Both the position numbers and the translations under genes were made by a program. 64,000 nucleotides of DNA from Stenotrophomonas nitritireducens. GTDB lineage: Bacteria; Pseudomonadota; Gammaproteobacteria; Xanthomonadales; Xanthomonadaceae. A model generated the notes under the pieces. It was given only the letters and a program-made list of their open reading frames with translations, was not told where the DNA came from and ran no database searches. Positions 35,819-43,774 of this stretch are shown here, one piece after another (position 1 is the stretch's first letter; every line of letters begins with the position of its first letter). Location: positions 496,001 through 560,000 of the forward strand of contig NZ_CP016756.1 of NCBI RefSeq assembly GCF_001700965.1. Direction: 5' to 3'.

Positions 35819-37165
35819 ATGTCCTCCACGCTTATCCGCAATGCCCGCATGGTCAACGAAGGCCGTACCTTCGACGGCGACCTGCGCATCGAGAACGACC
35901 GTATCGCGCAGATCGGCAGCGGCCTGACTCCGCGCGATGGTGAACAGGTGGTGGATGCGGCCGGGCGCTGGCTGCTGCCGGGGATGATCGATGACCAGGT
36001 CCACTTCCGCGAGCCGGGCCTGACCCACAAGGGCGATATCGCCAGCGAGTCGGCGGCAGCGGTTGCCGGTGGCCTGACGAGTTTCATGGACATGCCCAAC
36101 ACCAACCCGCCGACCCTGGATTCGACCATCCTGGAAGCCAAGTACGCGCTGGCCAAGGGCCGCGCCTGGGCCAACTACGGCTTCTACCACGGCGCCAGCA
36201 ACGACAACCTGGAAGCCATCCGCGTGCTCGACCCGAAGAAGGCGCCGGGCGTGAAGGTGTTCATGGGTGCCTCCACCGGCAACATGCTGGTCGACAATCC
36301 GGAAACCCTGGACGCAATCTTCCGCGAATGCCCGACGCCGATCATCACGCACTGTGAAGACACGCCGATGATCGATGCCAACCTGAAGGCCTTCCAGGAA
36401 AAGTACGGCGACGCGCTGACTCCAGACATGCATCCGGACATCCGCTCGCGCGAGGCCTGCATCAAGTCCACCCGTCTGGCGATGTCGCTGGCCCGCAAGC
36501 ACGGCACCCGCCTGCACGTGCTGCATATTTCCACCGCCGATGAACTGGCGCTGTTCGAGAAAGGCCCGCTGATCCGCGCCGATGGCAGCCGCAAGCAGAT
36601 CACCGCCGAGACCTGCGTGCACTTCCTGCATTTCGCGCGCCCGGACTACGCGACCAAGGGCAACCTGATCAAGTGCAACCCGGCGATCAAGGAAGTGTCC
36701 GACCGCGAGGCGATCACTGCCGCGCTGGCCGACGACGTGCTCGACGTGCTGGCCACCGACCACGCCCCGCATACCTGGGAAGAGAAGCAGAAGACCTACG
36801 CACAGGCCCCGTCCGGCCTGCCGCTGGTGCAGTACGCGCTGGTGGCGGCGCTGGAGCGCGTGCACGAAGGCAAGCTCACCCGTGAGCAGGTGGTGCAGAA
36901 ATTCGCCCATGCCCCGGCGCAGCTGTTCGACGTGGAAGAACGCGGCTTCCTGCGCGAGGGTTATTTCGCCGACCTGGTACTGGTCGAGGACGTGCCGTTC
37001 ACCGTAAAGCGCGAAGACGTGCTGTCCAAGTGCGGCTGGTCGCCGTTTGAAGGCACCACCTTCCAGTCGCGCATCGCCTCCACCTGGGTCAATGGCCAGC
37101 AGGTATGGGACGGCAGCAAGCTGGTCGGCACGCCGGCCGGCCAGCGCATGACCTACGACCGCTGA
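35819..37165 (+). CDS. pyrC: Dihydroorotase
   Basis: 448 residues of the amidohydrolase superfamily. Metal ligands are HFR (His62, Arg64), a likely carboxylated Lys146 (GVKVFMGAS), ITHCED (His178), LHIST and ATDHAPH. Length and motifs fit the longer bacterial dihydroorotase class rather than the about 345-residue E. coli PyrC, so pyrC is used here as a functional label. It closes carbamoyl aspartate to dihydroorotate in pyrimidine synthesis. It begins one base after the yidD stop and overlaps the next gene by one base (TGATG). Confidence 0.92.
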   Translation: MSSTLIRNARMVNEGRTFDGDLRIENDRIAQIGSGLTPRDGEQVVDAAGRWLLPGMIDDQVHFREPGLTHKGDIASESAAAVAGGLTSFMDMPNTNPPTLDSTILEAKYALAKGRAWANYGFYHGASNDNLEAIRVLDPKKAPGVKVFMGASTGNMLVDNPETLDAIFRECPTPIITHCEDTPMIDANLKAFQEKYGDALTPDMHPDIRSREACIKSTRLAMSLARKHGTRLHVLHISTADELALFEKGPLIRADGSRKQITAETCVHFLHFARPDYATKGNLIKCNPAIKEVSDREAITAALADDVLDVLATDHAPHTWEEKQKTYAQAPSGLPLVQYALVAALERVHEGKLTREQVVQKFAHAPAQLFDVEERGFLREGYFADLVLVEDVPFTVKREDVLSKCGWSPFEGTTFQSRIASTWVNGQQVWDGSKLVGTPAGQRMTYDR

Positions 37166-38016
37166 TGCGTGCGGTCTTGATGATGGGCGCGCTGCTGCTG
37201 GCAGCGCCCCTGCTCACCGCCCTGCCCGCGCAGGCCCAGGACGGCATCGGCAACCTGCTCGACAACCGCGTCGTATTCCCGGCCAGCGCCTCGCAGGGCG
37301 CGATGGTGATCGGCAAGGTGCCGGCTGGAAGCACAGTCCGTTATGGCGGCCGCGACCTGCGGGTCAGCAGCTATGGCAGCGTGGTGTTCGGCATCGGTCG
37401 CGACGAGAAAGGACCGTTGCAGGTGCAGGTACAGCGCCCGGATGGCGGCAGCGAAACCGTGTCGATCACGGTGAGCCCGCGCGACTGGCCGGTGGAGCGC
37501 GTCAACGGCGTGCCGCCCAAGACCGTGAATCCGCCACCGGCAATTGCCGAGCGCATTGCCCGCGAGCAGGCATTGGTGACCGAATCGCGCAAGCGCGACG
37601 ACAACCGCACCGACTTCACCCAGACCTTCATCTGGCCGGTACAGGGCCGCATCAGCGGCCGCTTCGGCAATGCTCGCGTCTACAACGGGCAGCCGGGCAG
37701 CGGCCACTCCGGCATGGATATCGCCGTACCCACCGGCACCCCGGTGAAGGCCCCGGCGGCAGGCATCGTGACGTTTGCTGGTCCGGATTTGTACCTGACC
37801 GGCGGCACCTTGGTGCTGGACCACGGCTTCGGCATCAGCTCCAACTTCCTGCATCTGTCGCGGATCGACGTGAAGGTTGGTGACAGGATCGAGCAAGGGC
37901 AGAACATCGCCGCGGTTGGCGCCACCGGCCGTGCCACCGGCCCGCACCTGCACTGGGGCATGAACTGGTTCGACACCCGCATCGACCCGCTGCTGGTGCT
38001 CGAACGCGGCAAATAA
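37165..38016 (+). CDS. M23/LytM family peptidase, secreted
   Basis: 283 residues. Signal peptide MRAVLMMGALLLAAPLLTAL-PAQAQ, cleavage near 25. The C-terminal LytM domain has zinc motifs HxxxD (His181, Asp185 in GHSGMD) and HxH (His261, His263 in GPHLHWG), so it is probably an active cell-wall endopeptidase in the periplasm. The region 30-150 is a beta-rich domain often found before LytM in gammaproteobacteria. Translation is coupled with dihydroorotase (TGATG overlap). Confidence 0.92.
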   Translation: MRAVLMMGALLLAAPLLTALPAQAQDGIGNLLDNRVVFPASASQGAMVIGKVPAGSTVRYGGRDLRVSSYGSVVFGIGRDEKGPLQVQVQRPDGGSETVSITVSPRDWPVERVNGVPPKTVNPPPAIAERIAREQALVTESRKRDDNRTDFTQTFIWPVQGRISGRFGNARVYNGQPGSGHSGMDIAVPTGTPVKAPAAGIVTFAGPDLYLTGGTLVLDHGFGISSNFLHLSRIDVKVGDRIEQGQNIAAVGATGRATGPHLHWGMNWFDTRIDPLLVLERGK

Positions 38017-38028
38017 AGCCGAAGCGCC

Positions 38029-38434
38029 GTAGTGCCGAGCCATGCTCGGCAGAAGCCTTACCGGCAGGGCCCCAGCCGAGCATGGCTCGGCACTACTTGT
38101 AGGAGCGGCGTAAGCCGCGAAGCTCGTAGATCAACTGCACAGAGCGCCCTCATCCGCCCTTCGGGCACCTTCTCCCGTAAACGGGAGAAGGTAATGGGCC
38201 TGCGAGGCTTCTGCTGAGCCATGCTCGGCAAGGGCGTCACGTGTAGTGCCGAGCCATGCTCGGCAGGCGCTTCACCGGTAGAGCCTCAGCCGAGCATGGC
38301 TCGGCTCTACAGGAGCATTTTCATAATGGCTGTGGGAGCGGCGTAAGCCGCGAAGCTGATAGATCAACAGCGCAAAGCGCCCTCATCCGCCCTTCGGGCA
38401 CCTTCTCCCGCCAGCGGGAGAAGGAAGTGCCTAG
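38029..38434. repeat. Composite tandem repeat cluster (SMAG dimers plus two other palindromes)
   Basis: Two 68-base SMAG-type dimers bounded by GTAG and CTAC (38029-38096 and 38243-38310) have GCCGAGCCATGCTCGGC stems facing AGCCGAGCATGGCTCGGC. Each is followed by a TGTAGGAGCGGCGTAAGCCG- or TGTGGGAGCGGCGTAAGCCG-type element (38098 on, 38331 on) and by CCCTCATCCGCCCTTCGGGC plus a CTTCTCCCG/CGGGAGAAG hairpin (38148-38191, 38390-38434). The connecting sequence (GATCAAC-GC-AAGCGC) is also kept, so the whole composite unit was duplicated. No gene is seen in these 437 bases. Confidence 0.9.
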
Positions 38435-38453
38435 AGCAATCCCTGCCCCCAGC

Positions 38454-39134
38454 TCACCCCCGCGCAGCCCACCAACTACGCCACAGCAGACCTGCCGGGC
38501 TTGGTTGGTACTCGCCGCCGCGAATACGGGCCTGCTGCCGGCCACGGGCCAACATCGCGTATACCCGGCGCGGACGCGGGCCGGCAACGCGTGACGGCCA
38601 GCCCGCTTGCAGCGCCTTGTCCCATTCCATTTCATTGCTGAAAGACTGCGGCAACGCTGCTGCCTGCTCCTGCACGCGCAGGGCCAGCGTCTGCGTAAGC
38701 ACCGCGTCTGCAGCTGCAGGCGACGCCTTGCTGCTGAACATCGCCGCTTCCACCGCCGCAACTGCTGCGGCGTACTGCGCCAATGCATGGCGCGCCTGCG
38801 CCGCATCCGCGGGGCGGTCACGTGCCTGGATCAGGCTTGGCAGCGCCTCGGCCAGTTGGCCCCAGGGCGCGCGTACCGGCTCCAGTACTCGCCCCAGCGG
38901 GTGCCGCGAGCGCTGCGCGTCCCAGCTGCGCAGTTCCTCGCCCCACCACGCCAGCTTGGCGTCCTGCGGCGTGGTGTCGCCGCTGGCGTTGAGCATGTCG
39001 TCGAATTCCTGCAGCAACGCAAACCACGCCACACTGCGTTCACGATCGGCCTCGTCGACAAAACGCTCCACGAAAGCCCATTCCGGCCACCGCTCACGCC
39101 ACTTGTCCAGGAAGCTGTCCAGCGCACTGCTCAC
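38454..39134 (-). CDS. Squalene/phytoene synthase-like protein, probably degenerate
   Basis: 226 residues from a GTG with GAGG six bases upstream; an ATG at 39185 would overlap the phosphatase gene by 31 bases. The segment WFALLQEFDDMLNASGD, then KLAWWGEELRSW and RHPLGRVLEPV match the first half of the trans-isoprenyl head-to-head synthase fold. The second Asp-rich motif of active squalene/phytoene synthases is not evident and the protein is shorter, so catalysis is doubtful. It follows the ubiG-mupP genes and may be co-transcribed with them. Confidence 0.68.
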   Translation of the reverse strand: MSSALDSFLDKWRERWPEWAFVERFVDEADRERSVAWFALLQEFDDMLNASGDTTPQDAKLAWWGEELRSWDAQRSRHPLGRVLEPVRAPWGQLAEALPSLIQARDRPADAAQARHALAQYAAAVAAVEAAMFSSKASPAAADAVLTQTLALRVQEQAAALPQSFSNEMEWDKALQAGWPSRVAGPRPRRVYAMLARGRQQARIRGGEYQPSPAGLLWRSWWAARG

Positions 39135-39154
39135 ATCAAACCTCGTTGTTTCGA

Positions 39155-39844
39155 TCAGGCCGAAGCCGGTTGGGTAGCTGGCCATGCGGCTGGCTGCCAG
39201 AGTTCACTCGGTTGCCCGCACAGGCTGTCCGCCTGCCAGGCCAGCGGGTCGTCGGCGTCCAGACGATAGCCCCACAGTGCTGCCACCGACGGCATGCCCG
39301 CCGCACGGGCGGCCAGGATGTCGCGCTCGTCGTCGCCGACGTAGACGCAGGCGGCGACGCCGATGTTGATCTGTTGTGCCGCCACCTGCAGCGGCAGTGG
39401 GTGCGGCTTGCGCTCGGCCAGGGTGTCGCCGCCGATCAGCACCGCGCAGCGCTGCTGCCAGCCCTGTTGCGGCAGGATCAGCCGTGCCAGGTATTCGGGC
39501 TTGTTGGTGACGATGCCCCAGGTGCTACCGGCCTGCTCCAGTGCCTGCAGCATCGTCTCCACGCCGTCGAACAGCTGCGCGTACTGGCCGATCAGCGCTT
39601 CGTAGATCTCAAGGAATTCCGGCACCAGCGCATGGCGCTCGGCCTCGCCCATTTGCGGGAACGCCACCGCCAGCATCGCGCGTGAGCCTTTGGACACCGC
39701 CGGCCGCAGTTGCTCCAGGCTCACCTCGCCCATACCGCGTGCCTGCAGCATGCGGTTGGCGGTGGCGACGAAGTCGGGTGCGCTGTCCAGCAAGGTACCG
39801 TCCAGATCGAACAGCACCGCTGCCGGGAATCCGTGCGTGGTCAT
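39155..39844 (-). CDS. HAD phosphatase: MupP-like (N-acetylmuramate 6-phosphate) or phosphoglycolate phosphatase
   Basis: 229 residues of the haloacid dehalogenase family: motif [14 protein letters not shown], motif II IVTNKP, motif III KPHP, motif IV GDDERD. The sequence alone fits Gph. The order mtaD-ubiG-HAD phosphatase is that of the Pseudomonas locus where the enzyme is MupP, which dephosphorylates N-acetylmuramate 6-phosphate in peptidoglycan recycling. The start overlaps the ubiG stop by four bases (ATGA). Confidence 0.85.
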   Translation of the reverse strand: MTTHGFPAAVLFDLDGTLLDSAPDFVATANRMLQARGMGEVSLEQLRPAVSKGSRAMLAVAFPQMGEAERHALVPEFLEIYEALIGQYAQLFDGVETMLQALEQAGSTWGIVTNKPEYLARLILPQQGWQQRCAVLIGGDTLAERKPHPLPLQVAAQQINIGVAACVYVGDDERDILAARAAGMPSVAALWGYRLDADDPLAWQADSLCGQPSELWQPAAWPATQPASA

Positions 39845-40563
39845 GCCTGTTCCGGCTTGACCGCGTAGGCCAGGTAGTTGATGTCGGTGCGGCTACTCAG
39901 GCGGGCGCGGTTGCGCCACGGCTCGTAGGCCATGCCGCTGACGTCCTGCAGGGACAGATCGGCAGCGCGCAGCCATGCACCCAGCTCGGCCGGCTTGATG
40001 AATTCCTGGTAGTGGTGCGTGCCCTTGGGCAGCAGCCGGGCGATGTACTCGGCACCTACGATGGCTACCGCAAACGCCGCCGGGGTGCGGTTGATGGTGG
40101 ACAGGAACAACTTGCCACCCGGCCGCAGCAGACGATGGCAGGCGGCAATGATCGCGCCCGGGTCCGGTACGTGTTCCAGCATTTCCATGCAGGTCACCAC
40201 ATCGAAACTGCCGGCCTGTTCCTCGGCCAGGTCTTCTGCCGCCTGTACCCGGTAATCGACCGTGACGCCCGATTCCAGGCCGTGCAGACGGGCAACCTTG
40301 ACCAGCTCCGGCGCCAGGTCGATGGCCGTCATCTGCGCCCCTTCCTTGGCCAGCGCTTCGCTGAGCAGGCCACCACCGCAGCCGATGTCCACGACCTTGG
40401 CGCCACGCAGCGTCGCGCGGTCGGCCACGTACTTCAGGCGCACCGGGTTCAGCGCATGCAGCGGCTTCTGCGGGCCGTCCGCGTCCCACCAGCGGTTGGC
40501 CAGCGCGGCGAACTTGTCCAGTTCTGCCTGATCGAAATTGGTGGAGGTGGAAGCTGCGCTCAT
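39841..40563 (-). CDS. ubiG: Ubiquinone biosynthesis O-methyltransferase UbiG
   Basis: 240 residues. Class I SAM methyltransferase with [22 protein letters not shown] and [12 protein letters not shown]. The N-terminal [18 protein letters not shown] and the C-terminal [11 protein letters not shown] are UbiG marks. It carries out both O-methylations in ubiquinone synthesis. GAGGAAACCGAT precedes the ATG. It lies between the mtaD-like and HAD phosphatase genes. Confidence 0.96.
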   Translation of the reverse strand: MSAASTSTNFDQAELDKFAALANRWWDADGPQKPLHALNPVRLKYVADRATLRGAKVVDIGCGGGLLSEALAKEGAQMTAIDLAPELVKVARLHGLESGVTVDYRVQAAEDLAEEQAGSFDVVTCMEMLEHVPDPGAIIAACHRLLRPGGKLFLSTINRTPAAFAVAIVGAEYIARLLPKGTHHYQEFIKPAELGAWLRAADLSLQDVSGMAYEPWRNRARLSSRTDINYLAYAVKPEQA

Positions 40564-40607
40564 ATCGGTTTCCTCTTGCGGCCACCGGGCGGCGGCCGGG
40601 TGCGCGG

Positions 40608-41951
40608 TCAGGCGCGGATGGTACGGATGCGGTCGCGCCACTGGCGCGCATTGGCGGTGATCGCGGCAATGTCCATGTCGACCAGCTGACGCTGGACCAG
40701 CTTGGGCTTGCCGGCAATCCACACATCACTGACCTGGTGGCGGCCGGCGGCATATACCAGCTGCGACAGCACATGATGCAGCGGCTGCGTTTCAAGTGCC
40801 GACAGGTCCACGCAGGCCAGATCGGCCTGCTTGCCAACCTCGATCGAGCCGATGCGGTCGCCGAAGCCCAGTGCGCGTGCACCGCCCAGGGTGGCCGCAC
40901 GCAGCGTGGTCGCCGCGTCCAGCGCGGTGGCGTCATTGGCCACGGCCTTGGCCAGGATGGCGGCGGTGCGGTTCTCGCTGAACATGTCCAGGTCGTTGTT
41001 GCTGGCGCAGCCGTCGGTGCCGATGGCCAGGTTGACGCCGGCCTTGACCAGCGCGCAGGCCGGGCAGAAGCCCGAGGCCAGCTTCAGGTTGGATTCGGGG
41101 CAATGCACCACGCTGACGCCGCGTTCTGCGCACAGGTGGATCTCGGCCTCGGTGAGCTGGGTCATGTGCACCGCGATCAGGCGGTCGTTTACCAGCCCAA
41201 GACGGTCCAGCCGCGCCAGCGGGCGCTGCCCGTGCAGGGCAATGGAATCGCTGATTTCCTGCGCGGTTTCATGGGTATGCAGATGCACCGGGATGTCCAG
41301 CTGGTCGGACAGCATCCGTACCCGCTCGAAGTTGGCATCGCTCACCGTATACGGTGCGTGCGGCGCGAACGCGGTGCCGATCAGCGGATCGCCGCGCCAG
41401 GCATCGTGCAGTTCGGTAGCGCGGGCGAAGTACTCGTCATCGCTCTTGGCCCAGGCACTGGGGAAATCGATGACCACCGAGCCGACCAGCGCGCGGAAGC
41501 CATGCTGCTTGTAGACAGCGGCCTGCACGTCGGCGAAGAAATAGTTTTCATTGGCGCAGGTTGTGCCGCCGCGCAGCATCTCGGCGATGGCCAGGGTGGT
41601 GCCATCGGCAACGAACTCCGGCCCGATCACCGCTGCTTCCACCGGCCAGATGTGTTCACGCAGCCAGGTCATCAGCGGCAGATCGTCGGCAACGCCGCGC
41701 AGCAGCGTCATCGGGTTGTGGGTGTGGGCATTGACCAGGCCGGGGATCAACGCCGCGTCCGGGCGCGATACCACCTGTTTGGCGGAAAAACGCGCACGCG
41801 CCTCAGCGCGCGGCAGCACCGCCACGATCACACCGTTGCTGATCGCCACCGCGTGGTCTTCAAGCACCACCGCATGCGGCTCAATCGGCACTACATAGCC
41901 GGCTTCGATAAGCAGATCGCACTGCTGGGGTTGCACGTCACTCACGGTCAT
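40608..41951 (-). CDS. Methylthioadenosine/S-adenosylhomocysteine deaminase-type amidohydrolase
   Basis: 447 residues of the TRZ/ATZ family. Metal-site motifs [13 protein letters not shown], a His in AVHMTQL and the Asp in [12 protein letters not shown] are present. In Pseudomonas the equivalent gene before ubiG encodes 5-methylthioadenosine deaminase (MtaD), and the sequence is consistent, though related enzymes deaminate other purine-like compounds. ATG at 41951 chosen by the family N-terminus. Confidence 0.88.
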   Translation of the reverse strand: MTVSDVQPQQCDLLIEAGYVVPIEPHAVVLEDHAVAISNGVIVAVLPRAEARARFSAKQVVSRPDAALIPGLVNAHTHNPMTLLRGVADDLPLMTWLREHIWPVEAAVIGPEFVADGTTLAIAEMLRGGTTCANENYFFADVQAAVYKQHGFRALVGSVVIDFPSAWAKSDDEYFARATELHDAWRGDPLIGTAFAPHAPYTVSDANFERVRMLSDQLDIPVHLHTHETAQEISDSIALHGQRPLARLDRLGLVNDRLIAVHMTQLTEAEIHLCAERGVSVVHCPESNLKLASGFCPACALVKAGVNLAIGTDGCASNNDLDMFSENRTAAILAKAVANDATALDAATTLRAATLGGARALGFGDRIGSIEVGKQADLACVDLSALETQPLHHVLSQLVYAAGRHQVSDVWIAGKPKLVQRQLVDMDIAAITANARQWRDRIRTIRA

Positions 41952-42062
41952 CACCTTCTGTTGCTTGCTCCGGCAAACACCGGATGCGAACAGGCGCCGC
42001 ATCCGCAGCACCGGCAGCGCGGGGCTGCAAGGTGATGGGTGGCGGCGCCTGCATCGTGTTGC

Positions 42063-42629
42063 TTACTTGACGCGAGCCGAGTATTCGCCCGAACGCGTGT
42101 CAACGCGGATGATTTCATCCTGGTTGACGAACAGCGGCACGCGCACCACCGCACCGGATTCCAGCGTGGCCGGCTTGCCGCCACCGCCGGAGGTGTCACC
42201 GCGCACGCCCGGGTCGGTCTCGACGATCTTCAGCTCGACGAAATTCGGCGGGGTGACGTCGATCGGGGTGCCGTTCCACAGGGTCACCACGCAGGATTCC
42301 TCACCCTTGAGCCACTTCTCGGCACCGTTCATGCCGGACTTGTCGGCCTGCACCTGCTCGAAGGTTTCCGGGTCCATGAAGTGCCAGTACTCGCCGTCGC
42401 TGTACATGAAGTTCATGTCGGTATCGACCACGTCGGCAGCATCCAGCGAGTCGGTCGACTTCATGGTCACTTCCTGGGTACGGCCGTCCTTGATCAGGCG
42501 GTACTTCACGCGGGTGAACGCCTGGCCCTTGCCCGGCTTGACGTACTCGGTGTCGATGATGACCGCCGGGGTGTTGTTGACCAGGATCTTCATCCCGTTC
42601 TTTACGTCGTTCATGCCGTAACTGGCCAT
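42063..42629 (-). CDS. efp: Translation elongation factor P
   Basis: 188 residues in three beta-barrel domains. The loop VKPGKGQAF carries Lys34, the residue modified by beta-lysylation in the EpmA/EpmB type, and epmB lies divergently only 100 bases away. EF-P relieves ribosomes stalled on polyproline. Ends with the domain III pattern [25 protein letters not shown] lies before the ATG. Confidence 0.97.
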   Translation of the reverse strand: MASYGMNDVKNGMKILVNNTPAVIIDTEYVKPGKGQAFTRVKYRLIKDGRTQEVTMKSTDSLDAADVVDTDMNFMYSDGEYWHFMDPETFEQVQADKSGMNGAEKWLKGEESCVVTLWNGTPIDVTPPNFVELKIVETDPGVRGDTSGGGGKPATLESGAVVRVPLFVNQDEIIRVDTRSGEYSARVK

Positions 42630-42729
42630 GCTGAAACTCCTGAATTGGCAAAACCGCCGCGTGGTGCGGGCGGCCGGATTAGAATGGAACGCCCGCCGTC
42701 TGGCAGGCCATCTGTTTTTCTGACCGCCA

Positions 42730-43758
42730 ATGATAACCGCAGCCCCCGCCCTCACTCCAGAAAAAGCCATCCTGGCCCTGCCCGACGACCGCTGGCAGGC
42801 GCACTGGCGCCACGCCATCCGCGACCCGGCCGAGCTGCTGGCATTGCTGGGCCTCGATGCCGAGGCCATGGGCGTTTCGGCTGCTGCGCTGGCGCAGTTC
42901 GCGTTGCGGGTGCCGCGAGGGTTTGTCGCCCGCATGCGCCACGGCGACCCGGCCGATCCGCTGCTGCGGCAGGTGCTGCCGATCAGTGACGAGATGCAGG
43001 TGGTGCCCGGGTTCAGCTTCGACGCGGTTGGCGATGGCCAGGCCAAGAAAGCCACCGGGGTGATCCAGAAGTACCGTGGCCGCGCCCTGCTGGTGACCAC
43101 CGGCAGCTGCGCGATCAACTGCCGCTACTGCTTCCGCCGGCACTTCGACTATGCCGGCGAGAATGCGGCCAAGGGCGGCTGGCAGGAGGCGGTGGCGGCC
43201 ATCGCCGCCGATCCGGACATCGACGAGGTCATCCTGTCCGGGGGTGACCCGCTGTCGCTGAGTACCTCCAAGCTGGCCGAGCTGACCGACGCCCTCGCCG
43301 CCATCCCCCACATCAAGCGCCTGCGCATCCACAGCCGCCTGCCGGTGGTGCTGCCGGAGCGCGTGGACGAAAGCCTGCTGCACTGGCTGCGCAGCCTGCC
43401 CTGGCCGGTGGCCTTCGTGCTGCATGCCAACCACGCCAATGAATTCGACAGCCAGGTGGATGCCGCCCTCGCCCGCATCCGCGGCACCGGCGCCCAGCTG
43501 CTCAACCAGGCAGTACTGCTGCGCGGCGTGAATGACGACCTGGACGCACTGGCCGCGCTGAGCGAGCGCAGCTTCGCCGCCGGGGTGATGCCCTACTACC
43601 TGTACCAGCTCGACAAGGTGCAGGGCGCGGCCCATTTCGAGGTCAGCGATGCACAGGCGCTGGCCCTGCACGCCGGCCTGATGGCGCGGCTGTCCGGCTA
43701 CCTGGTGCCCAAGCTGGTGCGCGAGATCGCTGGCGACACCAGCAAACGGCCGCTCTGA
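42730..43758 (+). CDS. epmB: EF-P beta-lysylation protein EpmB (lysine 2,3-aminomutase-like)
   Basis: 342 residues. Radical-SAM motif CxxxCxxC at Cys127, Cys131 and Cys134 (CAINCRYCF), then SGGDPLS and the lysine-binding region. It converts alpha-lysine to beta-lysine for attachment to EF-P Lys34 by EpmA. epmA is not in the window. Divergent from efp; the ATG follows the sequence TTCTGACCGCCA without a strong ribosome site. Confidence 0.95.
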   Translation: MITAAPALTPEKAILALPDDRWQAHWRHAIRDPAELLALLGLDAEAMGVSAAALAQFALRVPRGFVARMRHGDPADPLLRQVLPISDEMQVVPGFSFDAVGDGQAKKATGVIQKYRGRALLVTTGSCAINCRYCFRRHFDYAGENAAKGGWQEAVAAIAADPDIDEVILSGGDPLSLSTSKLAELTDALAAIPHIKRLRIHSRLPVVLPERVDESLLHWLRSLPWPVAFVLHANHANEFDSQVDAALARIRGTGAQLLNQAVLLRGVNDDLDALAALSERSFAAGVMPYYLYQLDKVQGAAHFEVSDAQALALHAGLMARLSGYLVPKLVREIAGDTSKRPL

Positions 43759-43774
43759 ACCCGGGCGGCCCCGC

